64,000 nucleotides of DNA from Pseudoscleropodium purum (GCA_963969395.1 OZ017797.1:37510001-37574000); one strand, 5' to 3'. Counted from the first letter of the stretch, positions 40,601 to 52,808 are shown. The notes: generated by a model from the letters alone, not told the origin. Numbers and translations: made by a program.

Positions 40601-41167
40601 TTTGTACCAAAGCAAGTCCAGGTACCATTCTGTCAAGTTGATGACTGACAGGCTCGCAAAATGAAGGGGACCTAATCCTGGGAGGGGTATTAAGAAAAGG
40701 AACACCATAAACAGAGAAGGCCCCTCTATAATGGCAGAATAGGGTGTCCTAAAACGGACAACAATTGGCTCTATTGTTGGTTGAAAAAGATTTGATTGGC
40801 TTCAATCTCCAATTCTGGTCACTAGGGTTAATAATAACATTATTTGGAGCAACCACTAGGGTTGCTTGTTTTATTAGTCTCTTATTCTCTGCTTTTTTTA
40901 TGCTCATTTCTGTCTATTGCCCAACTCGTTCATTTGGTTGTCTCATATTGATTTTTTGTGCAACAGATTTCCATTTGTTTTAAAAAATAAAATAAAAAAG
41001 ATTCAATTTGCTCACACTTGATTAGGAACAAGTTCCAAAGGATTAGATGCCAATTCCATTTTCTTTCCTACAAAAATTTATTATAAATTGTTTCCAAGAG
41101 TTTAGCTTCCCCCCAAAGGCAATCATTCAACTCTTAAATGGTTGCTTTAAGAGCAAACTAAGTTATC
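40601..41167. other. Intergenic DNA
   Basis: No gene was recognised. A frame at 40765-40983 (+, 72 codons) is hydrophobic but has no other support. Confidence 0.45.
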
Positions 41168-41762
41168 TTAGCCCCTAAATGCCCGAGGCACCAAATTTTT
41201 GTGTTTGCAAAACTTTGAAGTTAACTAAAACCTAATGGAGTTGCTATTTCTAGTAGTTTATATTTCGGATTTTTCTATTCAAGAATTTGTAAAAGGGTAC
41301 CTATTGCAGTCTTGACTTCCCACAATGTTGAGAGCTCTTGGAAATGAACCTCAAATACACTAGATCTTGGAGAAAAAATCACATTCAAAATTCATTTAAA
41401 AAAAGTATAGAGTAGATTTTTAAGAAGCCATAAATTGATTGGGGTTATGCATGTTAGGTCCTTTAACCTCGTATTTTTTTGGTCACCAACTTTTTAGATT
41501 TGACTTGTGAAAAGAGGATTGAAAGACTTTACATCACATTTTGCAGTTTTAACACTCTCATGGTCAAGCATTATAATCTTTCACTCTGTAAGTGATATTG
41601 TTGTGTTTTATTTTCCGATGAGATCTCTAACATGTCTAATTTGAATTCGTATGGGTACAATTCAAAAAAAATCCATACAACTTATCAAAATGTTGGCATT
41701 TTGTTCAATTTGGAGCAAATTCCAAGGAGCTCAAAACGAGCCTTGGGCATTCCAGGGGTTGA
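41168..41762 (+). mobile_element. TTAA-type element PB-3, uninterrupted copy
   Basis: The element is 595 bp. The left end is TTAGCCCCTAAATGCCCGAGGC (first part ttagcccctaaatgccc); the right end is gccttgggcattccaggggttga. Inverted, the termini agree as CCCCT-RAATGCCC-RAGGC. The tetranucleotides are mutated (ttag, ttga for ttaa). It is the reference empty copy for the nested insertions at 7327, 7611 and 7925. Confidence 0.82.
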
Positions 41763-42258
41763 TGCATGCTCAGTTCTCCTGCCACTCCTCAGGACATTGA
41801 GCATGGGCAACGCAAATTCTTTTGCCCGTGCATTTGTGAACCCAACACTTGCCCCTCAGTCAGCTCAGCTCCCCCTGGGCCCGTTTTTGGCCTCGTCCGT
41901 CCGCCAGTCTCCATTCAAAATATCACATGACAGTACAGAGCTGCGGCTCCTCCCGCGAGTGCCACACATGAAGCACAGCACATTGTTGTCCTCGACGCCT
42001 CACGGATGGACTCGTGTCAAACTCGGAAGCAAAGCGAATAATAAGGTAAGCTTAATAATTCCTGCGTTGGCTCCCACCATCAACTTTGGGTTGGCTGTGT
42101 TTGTGTCTCTTGTGGTCTGCACTTTGGTAACAAGGACAGGATTTCAAAGCCTCCATCAAGGCTTTGACTGTCCCAATAACATAACATTGTTTACCAATGA
42201 GGTAGGGGGCCCTTTTGCATCCTTGAAAAGAAGGACTTCTACTGTGGTCCTACAGTGA
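41632..42258 (+). other. Long open frame across a transposon end, 208 codons
   Basis: This is the longest uninterrupted + frame outside the genes and the minisatellite. Codons 1 to about 44 lie inside the PB-3 element, the middle (41763-42178) is GC-richer unique sequence, and the end runs into the dispersed repeat at 42179. The translation has no recognised domain. A hydrophobic stretch near codons 145-165 (FGLAVFVSLVVCTLV) is visible. I do not call a gene. Transcription data would be needed. Confidence 0.3.
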
Positions 42259-42390
42259 AGCAAATTTGTCTTATTGGTGGCTGCTTAGCCAACCCCAATC
42301 TTGGAATAAACTGAGAAGTCCCTCCCAAGTATCTAGAGAGGCATAATACTTTTTCAACATGGGGAAGACCATGGTTGTTACAATGTGATG
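42179..42390 (+). repeat. Dispersed repeat, copy 2 (pairs with 21582-21800)
   Basis: It shares ataacattgtt, aatgaggtaggggg-c, ttttgcatccttgaaaa, ttgtcttattg-tggct, agccaac, aatcttggaa, gcataatac and caacat in order with 21582-21800. A shorter echo of its start lies at about 42719-42760. Confidence 0.65.
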
Positions 42391-43132
42391 TAGAAGTGTG
42401 TGCCTTGTGTTGTTGCCATGGTCAAAAGAAAAGAAAAAATATTTTTTTTAATATTTTTAATTCATAAAAACTTTAAAATTCAATAACTTTCATGCCTTAG
42501 GTCAAAATGCCACAAAACCAAGTCCATGCACCCCTTCTTGCTGAGGGCTTTTTGACATTATCAAACATGCGAACAGGAGACGCATAGTCTAGAAGATCTC
42601 AACGTAACAAACAAACAAAACAAACAATCTAACTTAATAAAAGGATTGTAGGAGGAAGAAAGAAATGTTGTGCTTTATCTTTTTGTAGTGTGAATGGGGT
42701 TCTTTGTAGGATGAGGACATAACATTATTAACCAATATTAGAGGGGCTCTTTTGCTCTACACAAAAGCAAGAAATCCCAATTGTAACTTTCCATTTAGCT
42801 AAGGTAGAAGTACCTATTTTGGATAACTTAAGCATTTTATACTAGATAATGTGTGAAAGTCATGTGGAACTGAGTTCAATGTGTGCAAACATAAAGTTGT
42901 GGAAGAATGCCAAAAAAAAACAAAAAAATTCTCCAAAAATGAATATTTTATTGTATATAAAAGTAGATTTTCCACTTGGACCCATTCCAGTTTCATAGAT
43001 TCACCTATTGTGGTTAGCTTTGGTACTTCTCCCTAGGCCAAGAGGAAAGAGAGATGAGTAAATGAAAAGGTACAAACCAAGGATTTTTTTTTCAATGACC
43101 ATTGTATCCAATTGTTGTCCACAATAGATTAG
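42391..43132. other. AT-rich intergenic DNA
   Basis: No gene was recognised. Confidence 0.5.
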
Positions 43133-43439
43133 CTATTACAAAAAATTTCAGCTTTCAAGAAGGTTGTGAGTTTTGAACTACCTGAAACCCCTCCCCCAGT
43201 GCAATTAGAGAGGAATTCAAACTATTTTTTTTAATTTTTTAATTGAAAGTTACTAATATGGCACTACTTGTGCTATGTCAGCACCACATCAAGTTTCATA
43301 CTCTTTTAATATTTAAAAAAATAAATTAATATATTTTTTTCAGAAAAAATTATTATTTTTATTTTTCTGTATTTGCACTACGGGGCGCTGAAAAATGAAT
43401 CCATAATGACCCTTTGCAAGGTTCAGATTTTTTCTAATG
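43133..43439 (+). mobile_element. CATTAG-ended MITE, family B, copy 2
   Basis: About 307 bp aligned with 7611-7905 over its whole length: attacaaaaa-atttcag, gtgagttttgaac, cagtgcaattagagagga, tggcacta-ttgtgc, aaaatgaatcc, gttcagattttttctaatg. The left terminus is slightly altered (ctattac for cattac). Confidence 0.8.
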
Positions 43440-44147
43440 CCTACAAAACAATTATAGGAGGCTTGTTTGAAATAGGTACTTCTACCTTAATGATACTAGT
43501 GTTGTAACTTCCTAACTATCTAATGACTCTTTGCAAATTAAACTAAATTCACTGCTAAAGATTTAGAGACGGATTATCCCAATTTCCAAAGGAGAATGGT
43601 TTAGTCACTTAGAAATGCTATGAATTCTTGTAAAATTGAAATCATCTTTGATCACATAGGATAGAGCCAACAATTGTTTTTTCATTTCACAGTGGACTCA
43701 CCAAAGAATATGAGTTCTTTCTTTCTACAAAAAATGAGTCCTATCAATTAGCATTGCTTTCTTGAGAGATATATAGCTTTGTCTCACATATTTGGGACAA
43801 TGCACGCAAGTCCCTCTAAATGTAAGCCAACATAGTGTCACCACTTGACAATTATCGTTCTTCCCCCCCCAAAAAAATAATATTGCCATTGATAGTTTGA
43901 ATATTACCTTTATGGACCTTGGATACCAAACTCTCAAGGTAAAATAGTTTGAAGTTCCACTACCCCCTTGAAAATTCCCCCCCTTCTTTCTACGTTGATT
44001 TATTTGAATAACAAGGACACAAAATGAGTGACACATTTGAAAATAACTAGTGGAAATTAATACCACACAATAATGTTGTGACTTACACAAGTTTAAATAT
44101 ATTCCAAATAGTATGACTTTGGTAAATTAGTGTCACAATTTATTGTA
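43440..44147. other. AT-rich intergenic DNA
   Basis: A 121-codon - strand frame at 43725-44090 has no motif I recognise. It could be a decayed transposon fragment, but I see no evidence strong enough to call one. Confidence 0.45.
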
Positions 44148-44441
44148 GGACAAATTGCAGGACACTAACTCTAGCACACAAAGTGGACCTAGTAGGATAA
44201 TTTTGGGGTTCTCCGAGATTAAAAGTAAAAAAAAAAGCACACTATTCTGAATCATGTCTAGTATACATGCTAAACCTCCCTCAACCTAATTTTGGGGCTC
44301 TGATTGCAAATATGAATTCAAAATTTACCAAAAAAAAAGTTATGTAATTTTTTTTTAAAAAAATTCAGCATTTTCCCCTAGCGTAAATCCAGCCTGCTGG
44401 GCTCACTTTGTGGGTTGGATTTAACGTCCCACGGACAAATT
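44148..44441 (+). mobile_element. Mutator-like MITE with 9-bp target duplication
   Basis: GGACAAATT occurs at 44148-44156 and 44433-44441 and brackets a 276-bp element at 44157-44432. Its ends are inverted over about 40 bp: gcaggacactaactctagc at the left against the inverse of ggatttaacgtcccac at the right, continuing as cacaaagtgg-cctagtagg against cctgctgggctcactttgtg. Long inverted repeats with a 9-bp duplication are typical of MULE-derived MITEs. There is no coding capacity. Confidence 0.8.
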
Positions 44442-44737
44442 AGTGCACTGACATGAACCTTGCCATTCATTAGTTTTGGACATAGAAAAGGGCCATAACA
44501 AAATCTATAGCTGCTTGTTTTATGTGAGGAGTGCAAATCTTTTTTTGCAGGACACTTGAAATGGGTCCAAGCTGAGTGAGTGGGCTTCAGTTGTTATTTT
44601 TGTGACCAGTGTCAAACTTTGAATGACAGATGGATGGGTCTGGCAGGGCATGTCATTTCGTGACCATTTTGTACAAACTTTGAAAAACAAGCCCGGGTCA
44701 CACTTTCAGCATGTTCAGTTATTGGGGTGTGTCCTGC

Positions 44738-44870
44738 TTAACCCTGTAACGATGTGGCAGCCTAAAAGTGTCCGATGGATGACAGAGAATCCTTTCATGT
44801 AAGAGGACAGAAGAATTGCAGATGTTCATTCTTGGAATTTTGTGTGGAAAGGTAGAAAGGTTTTGCATTT
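44738..44870 (+). mobile_element. TTAA-type MITE, PB-1 family, 5' part only
   Basis: It starts TTAACCCTGTAACG and follows the copy at 57662 (gatggatgacagagaatc, atgta-aggaca-aag, tgttcattcttggaattttgtg). The similarity fades after about 44870 and no GGGTTAA right end is found, so the copy is truncated. Confidence 0.7.
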
Positions 44871-46474
44871 TTGTGTCACGTATCATTTTTGTGAATGGTA
44901 TAAGGTGCCTTGGACCCCTGAACAATCTAATAATGGACAATGTATTGCAACTTAGTTTGCGTTAAACTCGGCAAGACTTATATAATTGTTGAGAGCGTTT
45001 TGGCTGTAACTAATGCTGGAAATCAGCTACTACCCACACATTTCTTGCTTTGGGTCTACGAAGTACAAATCTGCTTCGTCAAGGGAAACAACAACAACGT
45101 CATCATCAAAGTCTTTGTGCAGCTGTTGATCAAATCCACAATAGCAAGGTCCATAGTTTTTTTGTTTTTTGTTTTTTTGTCTTTGACAGCAATGGGGTGC
45201 AAGTGGGTTGTCACTTTCTAAACCCGTCCTTGTCGAAAATTCAGTATGATTAATGGGCGGTGATGTTGAATATGTGGATGACCTTGGGGTGGAACTAAAC
45301 TTTTATTATGAGTGTGAGGACTTCTTCCCCAACTCAAGGTCGTAGGTGCAACAACAATTAGTAGGGAAACAATGTGACAGCAGCTGTGATCCTTATCCAT
45401 GCTGGTTGAAGTTGATAGAATTTCGGTTTGCATTTTCGTGTGCAACCGTGGGTGGAAGAGGAGCAATCACATCACTCATTAAATAATGGGTGTAGAACAT
45501 TTGGACGAGGAAGGATTGATTATGTTTGTCGATCGTGCTCGCGTTTTCCGCTGAATGGCGGGCTTCTAAACATGCCAAACTTGTGATGTTGAAGTCGTTC
45601 ACATCTTTTTAGAGTGATGATGATCCATATGAGGGGTAGTTCCACTATGATCTTCATCTTGCAGACATATATATTGAGGTAGAATTGCCCATTACCATAC
45701 AGATTTGTTATCTAGGTACTTTGGAAAAGTTATTTGTCAGCTCCCATATTTTTCAGAGATTGAAAAGTTTGAGAGAAATCATTTGCAAAAAGAATGAAGA
45801 CATTCTGACAAGAAGTGAATTTTCCATGATTTTTTCGAAGTTGAAATGCTAAAGCATGAATAGACCCTTGTTAAAGTGTGGGCTAACATATCAACTCTCC
45901 AGGTGCATTGCCATCTTGATAAAAGGTTGCTAAGATTGCGATAATGGATGGACCACTACCATAAATGGGAAGGTCCAAGAGGTGGTAGAATTGGGTAGAT
46001 GGTGGTAATAGGCAGTTCTACCCTATTATAGCAAGTTCTCCCCTTTTAATGTATCACGTAAAGAAGGTATAAGTCTTCATTAGGGGTAATTACACCTTCT
46101 TCATTGCCCGTTCATTCTCTAAAGAATGGAGACGTGGCGGTTTAGAGTTGGCTTCTTGAATGCAAAATACATTTTTTCTATGAAGCCTTTGTAATGTCCA
46201 TTATTTTCCTAAGGAGATGAATAGTGGGCGTGAAGAAGTTTGCGAGCAAAAGTTTTGACTGATGCTCTAGAGTTCCACTCTGGTGGTGCTCTGGACTTTC
46301 ACCTAAGTTTTTTTTTATTTAGTGCAGTTGTATGAGTTGCGCGCATAGCTCACGATGGTAAAGTTAACCCGTCTTTCTAGATCTTGTCTAATTGGTTCCC
46401 GAAACCCTACAACCTATTTTGCATGTAAACTAATTCTACAATTTTGATTCACTATGCTTGACACACCAAAAAGG
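44871..46474. other. Intergenic DNA of intermediate composition
   Basis: Frames at 44940-45253 (+) and 45218-45602 (-) have no known motif. A stretch at about 46335-46420 faintly resembles a tRNA-derived promoter but is not called. Confidence 0.4.
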
Positions 46475-46578
46475 GAGGTCACACCTTCTTCATCAAAAAT
46501 TGCTCTCCATTGGCTCTTATTTTCTCTTACCAACTTCTCATTCTTTTACAAAATGTGCTTGATGAAAAAGGTGTGACT
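46475..46578. repeat. Small foldback element (21-bp arms)
   Basis: Aggtcacaccttcttcatca at 46476-46495 is inverted as ttgatgaaaaaggtgtgact at 46559-46578, with two mismatches. The intervening 63 nt are pyrimidine-rich. A similar word (acaccttcttcat) also occurs near 46087. Confidence 0.65.
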
Positions 46579-47476
46579 ATGCCTATTGGGTGCATTAGAG
46601 TCTATAAGAGTTGTGATTGGTTATAGAATTGGCAAACATGCATAATTCCATTGTATAGGGTAGTATATATTTTGTACACCTTCATAGAGAGCATCTACAA
46701 TTGCAAACGTCTTGTGTTAGAGGTTTTCTAAGAGTCACAACTATATGACAAATAAAACTAAGATGAATATAGTAACTAGTTGTAATTTGATCCCTACTAG
46801 TTTTTGTCTAAAACTACATCTATTGAACATGAGACCTAGGGTTATTTTGGGATGCAACAATCAACTCTTGAAAATTTGTAGGTTATTCATATAGCATTCC
46901 AAAATTTTCTTACTAAGAAATTCTAAAAGGCTGTGCCAATTGTCAATAAGACTCAACAATAACAAAATCAATTTAAGAATAGAAAACAAACTAAGAGCTT
47001 ATTAAGACATTCTTAGGTGTAGTTACCTATGCATAGATTTGTCATCAAAGTTTCACTAGTTTCATTGAAATCAACCATTTTCACAAATATTTGATTATGA
47101 GGATTCTAGACTTTAGAACTATAGTAAAGTGGGCTAACCTATTATGGAGCATCTTCCCAATTGCATTCCTATGTACATCTGTCCAAGTTTTGTCCAAGCT
47201 TTTGGGAAGGTCACAAAAGAAACAATTTGATTTCAACATGACAAGAAGCCACCAATAATATATGAAGCATAACATTAGCCATAACAATACTCTTATTAGT
47301 CAACAATTTAGGAAAAAAACAATGAGACCTCAAATGAAGTCTATCCAACATTTCAACATGATTTTTAAAATAAAAAATTTATTTGGACACAAAATTTTTT
47401 TTTTGCTTACATGTCAATTTTACTTCTTTTGGTGAAGATTTGGATAGACAACAACCAGCTTTGCTACATAAGTTAA
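46579..47476. other. AT-rich intergenic DNA
   Basis: No gene was recognised. Confidence 0.5.
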
Positions 47477-47633
47477 TTAACCCTTAAAGATCTAGTGGGG
47501 ACTATATACATGGTCTTGTATTTTACTCTTAGAATACAAAGTATGTACTAAAATATGGCAAGACATACTCAATTGAAGTGAAAATTCAGCAATTAACATG
47601 TTTTTATTGATTTGGAGGTCATTTTAACCCCTA

Positions 47634-48515
47634 AAGGACTAAGGCCTTTTTTTTTAATACCAAAAAACACTCAAAATTGCCATTTCTATTGCAAAGAGTA
47701 AAAAAAATAAAAAATTATTTTTTTGGAACATCTAACTGTATGATCTTACACCTAACTAGTATAAAAATGTATGGAATAAATTTCAAAAATTCAGGCCACA
47801 TACTAGATTGCAAGATAATTGCATTTAAAGTGAAGAAAACAAGTTTTTTTGCACTCTCTACGATTAGATTACTTGACTTTGAACCTTCTTAATTAAATTT
47901 TTTTGCATTAAAGAGTTTTGAGGTTTAAATATTTATGATGGAGAATTAAGTGGAGAATATAGAAAAAAAATTCAAAAAAATTTAATTTTCATTGTTAAAA
48001 AAATTATTAAGTAGAAATAGATACAAGATATAAGAAAAATCTAAATTATTAATATCTCTAATATGGAATAAAAACACACTAATTTCAATGGTGAGATTGT
48101 TCCAACAAGAAAACTAAGCCATGTAGAACTTCTTTTTTGAAAAATTGAAAAATTTGCATTCAGAAATGAATCCTATAATTTATTTTTTCAAAAAGATGTT
48201 TGAATTGTCCAAAAAAACAAGATTGTCCATAACTTTCACATTACTAATCCAAATGAAATGAATAAAATCTTTCCATGTATAAAAAATATAATCTATGAGA
48301 AAATAAATTTGCTACCTGGTCTCCCCTGTTTTGAGTATATTTGGGCATAACTTTGTTTCTAAGCACCAGTTCAAAAATGATTATATTTCCACTAAGCTAA
48401 TTAGTTTTTCTATCTACAAAAACAGTTTTAAAAAATCATGACAAAAATTGAGACTATAGGTACTTGACCAAAATCCAATTTGTCCCCAAAGGAACAATGG
48501 TCTTATAGGGGTTAA
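47634..48515 (+). mobile_element. TTAA-flanked element, 0.9-kb family (PB-2), copy 1
   Basis: The element is 882 bp, from TTAACCCCTAAAGGAC to GGTCTTATAGGGGTTAA. Its left part (aaaacactcaaaattgccatttct) matches the copies at 50756 and 52809. Its right part (aatttgtccc, ggaacaatgg) matches 51980-52495. No transposase coding is visible. Confidence 0.82.
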
Positions 48516-48595
48516 TATCTAAACCTTATCATTTTCAAATAAATAATCATGCATGTAGAATACATAGCCATTTTGCAACTTCTAAGAAATGTAGG

Positions 48596-48888
48596 CATTA
48601 GATGAAATTTGAGGCCTCTAAGAAACTATGAGTAATCTGGCCCTAAGAATGCAACGAATGCAGCCTAAACATAGCTAGCGGTGTAGTCTGACGTGGCCAA
48701 GAGAGTGCCACATCATTGCCCCTCCAAAAAATTAAATTTTTTTCAAATTCTTTTGCATTCTAAGAATTAATTAATTAATTAAATCTTTTTATTTGATGGG
48801 AATAGCCAATTATCTCCTTCATTGTGGAGGAACAATGACAAGAACATGCCCGAAATGGGCTGTTGGAGGCTTCAAATTTCATCTAATG
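48596..48888 (+). mobile_element. CATTAG-ended MITE, family C
   Basis: The element is 293 bp with near-perfect 23-bp inverted ends: cattagatgaaatttgaggc on the left and the inverse of gcttcaaatttcatctaatg on the right. Inside, agtctgacgtggccaagag and tgccacatcattg are shared with family A, which links the families beyond their ends. Confidence 0.85.
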
Positions 48889-49061
48889 AGGTGCAATAAT
48901 GATCTAAATTAGAAGTGCCACGTGTCATTTGATCCAACTTAGTATAAATACAAACTTTTGTAACTATTGTATAAGTCAAATTCATGCACCTTTTATGTTA
49001 GATACATAAAAAAGCACCATGCTACAAACCAAATTGGACTTCGAAGACCTTTAAGGGTTAA

Positions 49062-49830
49062 ACTTGTATACAATTGCACATGATTGAATAAAATTGATGA
49101 TTTCTGGTTTTCCATATATTATAAGGTGACAAACTTATTCCTACGGCATTGATTGCCAATTGTTTATCCCTCACTATACTCTAAAATGTATAATTTGTGA
49201 AGATAATTAGAGTATAGTGTGGTGCAACCAAATGGCAATATGAAGTTATGTTTGTCCTTGGTGTTAGGATTGGTATTAGAGTAGACTTTTGTATGCAAAA
49301 CTAGCCCAACTTTGTAGATAAGACAAAAGATTTTTTTTGAATTCTACATGGATGTGTACAATGTTTGCAACATGAAAATCAAAATTGTTGGTTGATAAAC
49401 CTTTAAGGAGAGGCTCATGAAAAGTAGGAAAGCAAGTTATTCAACTTCTAGAAAACTATTTTTTAATATTGGACTTGAACTTCTTGGTTGCTTTTTTTTT
49501 ATTAAAAACAAGGCTAAGCTACTATTAGAATGTAATTTTCACCCACTTACATAGAAGTGAAAACATCATGGAAGTCTCCCAAGACAATCTTTCACGAGGA
49601 TAATTTTTTTCCCCTCCAATCATGTTGTTCTTGTAGTAATGGTCTATAAGAGAAAGATGCCAATTTATACTACTTTTAGATATGTGTGTTTTACAATTTA
49701 TTATAGTAAGAATTTTTTGGCAAATTCCTAGCCCTCACTTGGATGGATTTGGCAAAATATAGTAAAAAAATCCCCTCCAAATTCCTATACTCTTGTTGCA
49801 CAGACCCTTTTGAAGTCAATTTTTGGCAAT
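49062..49830. other. AT-rich intergenic DNA
   Basis: No gene was recognised. Confidence 0.5.
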
Positions 49831-50108
49831 CATTAGAAGATTTTTGGGGCCTTTGGATGCCTGCGAGTTATCACAGCTTGCGAACGCAAGAAACAGGTCG
49901 GCGCAGTGGTCTGATGTGGCCGAGACCCTTCCATGTCATTGACCAAAATTTTTAATTTTTTTAATTTTTGCATTTGTAGACTAATTTTTTTTTTATATAA
50001 AAAAAAATTCTAACAACAAGCCATTTCCCTTGCTGTAAGGAACAATTGCGGGGGAACAGGCCCAAAACACTAAAACAGGCTTCTGGACCTCCCAAAACTC
50101 TTCTAATG
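49831..50108 (+). mobile_element. CATTAG-ended MITE, family A, copy 4
   Basis: The element is 278 bp, from cattagaagatttttgggg to cccaaaactcttctaatg. The interior is as in 1099-1331 (tgcctgcgagttatcac, gcgcagtggtctgatgtggcc, catgtcattgacc) plus an A/T-rich centre. The flanks are ggcaat and agatca, with no shared tetranucleotide. Confidence 0.88.
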
Positions 50109-50755
50109 AGATCACCAAAAACAAATATGTAGCTCCCTATTTTGATTCTAGAAAGATTAGAAATTCATTTCCCATTCTAACACAACATGATAGTTTGCTC
50201 TTAAAGTAAACACATCTAATTCGACTCCTTTCTATAACCAATCCTTGCCTAAATTGTACTCCTACTATTCTTGAGAGTTTAGGATTGATTTTAGAAACAT
50301 CTACTTTTAGCACTTTGAAAATTCATTGTGTATGCATACGATCTATTTCCCTAAAATGCATTTAAAGAGAATCTAGACTCTTCTTTTGATTGCCAACAAG
50401 ATCCCACAAAAACTTTTTCAATATTTATATCTCAAAAGAGGTTATTTGTTTTGTTTTGTTTGTTAAGGTGAGATCTTTTGGATTGTGCATCCCCAACCCC
50501 AATCTTCATATTGTTAGAAAGTCCTCTACAAGGATTTTTTTTCGGACTTTGTTTCATGGTGCTCTAACTTATTGAAAGAAAGATATTGAATTAAAAAAAA
50601 TCTATGATTTAAAAAATAAAAAATAATTTTTGTTTTTATTTTATAATTACTATAGCAATTGGCATAGGGCACACGAGTGATAATAGAAACTATGCTAAAT
50701 TGCCTATTCGATCATTTTTTGTGTAGTTACATTATAGAGAATTGACAATTAACAC
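50109..50755. other. AT-rich intergenic DNA
   Basis: No gene was recognised. Confidence 0.5.
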
Positions 50756-51708
50756 TTAACCCCTAAAGGTTTTTGACTATGTTTTCACCAAAAACACTCT
50801 AAAACTGCCATTTCTAGTGCAAGTACCAAATTCCTTAAAAGAAACATTTTGGATACAAGTAACCATAGGATCTTGTAGTAAACTATTTTGAAAAGATGTG
50901 GTAAGAATTTCAGAAATTTTCACTGTGTCGATTGCAAGATATTAGTGTTTGAACTCACAAAAATCCTTTTTTTTTCCCTGCAAAAATCTGGGCAGCTGCA
51001 CTTCACTAGGTCACATTTGCATGAAAAAATGTCCAAAATGGTGGTTACTCTTTGAATTCATTTTTCAAAGCAAGTTGGCTACATGCTTGAAAATTTTCAG
51101 ATCATTTGGAATTGTACAACATATAGGAAAAAAATAGTAAGTTGAATGAAGTAGAGAATGATTCAAAGTACTAAGTTGTCAATAATTTCACTAGAGAATT
51201 GAAAAATTCCAATCCCAATGGTTGAAATGTGGTAATAAAAAATATACACATAAATTTTTTATCTTTTTTCAAAAATATTTAAAATTGAGTAAAATAAAGG
51301 GCTTCAAAGTTTATTTCAGAGTAGAGATTCCATAACTATCCACAAACTACCACAAACTAGAACTCCTCATAACTTTTGATTTTATCTATCCAAATGGAAT
51401 GATTCAAAGCTTTCCATGTAGATATAAATCTAAAAAATCAATTTCAAATTTTAATTTAAAAAAAAATGATTTTTGAAGAAGTTTTTTTTGGTGCTCGGGT
51501 TGCCCACTAAATGTTGAAAATCACATTTCATACAACAACTTTTTATCCATGTAGTCAAAAGTTATAAGAATTTTTGGTCCTTAAAGATACTCCTTGGGAA
51601 ATTGTTGTGTGAAAATTTCAAAGAAAAAAAATAAAAACTCCATCCATAGTGAGCTGCCCAAAATTGCAATGTTGCCAAAAAAATGGGGTTTAGGACTTTA
51701 GGGGTTAA
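50756..51708 (+). mobile_element. TTAA-flanked element PB-2, copy 2
   Basis: The element is 953 bp, from TTAACCCCTAAAGG to GACTTTAGGGGTTAA. It matches 52809-53696 along its length: aaaactgccattt, ggatcttgtagtaaactatt, gcagctgcacttca, cattttcatgaaaaaatg type words, gaattgtacaacatatagga, gtgagctgcc. Frames inside are short and broken. Confidence 0.85.
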
Positions 51709-51979
51709 ATTTTCAGCCATTTTGAAGGTATTTTGAATCTCAGTTTTACAAGTTACAAAGGGTTGAAGCTCAAAATACAATGAGTTATTTTTAAGCAAAA
51801 TTAACCATAGAATCTGAATCTTATAGAAAGCCAAGTCTTTATCATCTCTACAAAGTTGGTTTCAATCTAAGTCATAGATTGGAAGACTATAATATAAAAG
51901 TAAAGGGTACTATAAGGAATTCAATGTTTTTGAATAGACAAAATTGTGCTTTGCCTAGCTCTTTTGGACATATAATATT
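51709..51979. other. Spacer between PB-2 copies
   Basis: AT-rich, nothing recognised. Confidence 0.5.
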
Positions 51980-52495
51980 TTAACCCCTAGTCCTAAGATA
52001 GCTCCAAGATGGGATTGAAAGACAATAATTCCAATGGTGAGATTTTTTTAGCAAGAAAATACAAAATTTTCAAAAAAAAATTAATAAAAATTGTGAAAAT
52101 TGCATTACGAAATGAATCCTACAACTTTTTTTTAAAGATGCTTAAATTGCCTGAAAAAACAGATTGTCCTTCACTTTCTCATTATTAGTCTGAATAGAAC
52201 AAATCAAAGATTTACATGTAGACAAAAATATGAAATTTTAGGGAAAAAAAAATTAGAGTTTATTTAGATATTTTGTGGGTTTTTTTTGTTTCCCACTAAG
52301 TTTAGTTTTGGGCTTTTTGTGGTATAACTTTTGCTCCTAGGCACTAATTGAAATAAAAATTATATTCCCTCAAAGCTAATCATTTTTTTCTATATTTTTA
52401 AAAAAGTTTTAAAAAATTTACCAAAATTTGAGGTCACAATAACTTGCCCAAAATTTGATTTGTCCCTGAGGGGACAATGGGACTTTAAGGGTTAA
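51980..52495 (+). mobile_element. TTAA-flanked element PB-2, shortened copy 3
   Basis: The element is 516 bp, from TTAACCCCTAGTCC to GACTTTAAGGGTTAA. The right two thirds follow 47634-48515 (cattacgaaatgaatcctac, acagattgtcct, aatttgatttgtccct, ggacaatgg). The left third is missing, so it is an internal deletion derivative. Confidence 0.78.
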
Positions 52496-52808
52496 AAACT
52501 TGGCATCCTATGCTCATTCTCAAGGTAACCAAGTTCTACATGCATGGAAACATGTCTTGTATTTATGGACCAAAAATGAGTGAGAAAATGGTCTTGCAAT
52601 AATGATCACTCCATTGTTAAATTTTAAAAATCATGATAGAAATAGAAAATTTGTTACAAATTTGAAGCCAAAATTCAAGATCAAACATGGCAAAATGAAA
52701 AATCCCAAGAAAAGACACATAGTAGGGAAAAAATAATTGAAAAACAACTCAAATTTGAGTACAAAATGTAGATTCTAATGGTTGTTCATACTCATAGACT
52801 AGGCAGGG
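52496..52808. other. Spacer between PB-2 copies
   Basis: AT-rich, nothing recognised. Confidence 0.5.

Larger units (their letters stand above)
47477..49061 (+). mobile_element. TTAA-type outer element with two nested insertions
   Basis: The left end TTAACCCTTAAAGATC (47477) and right end GACCTTTAAGGGTTAA (to 49061) are inverted with one mismatch over 16 bases. Two complete elements lie inside (47634-48515 and 48596-48888). Without them the outer element would be about 0.4 kb. That the two ends belong to one element is inferred from their match, since no empty copy is in the window. Confidence 0.65.

Noticed and set aside
43725..44090. 121-codon - strand frame as retrotransposon fragment
   Set aside because: I could not identify any integrase, protease or reverse-transcriptase motif.
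46335..46420. tRNA-derived SINE or tRNA pseudogene
   Set aside because: A box A-like word (tagctcacgatgg) and ggttcccgaaacc are present, but box B does not fit the consensus and no cloverleaf can be drawn.
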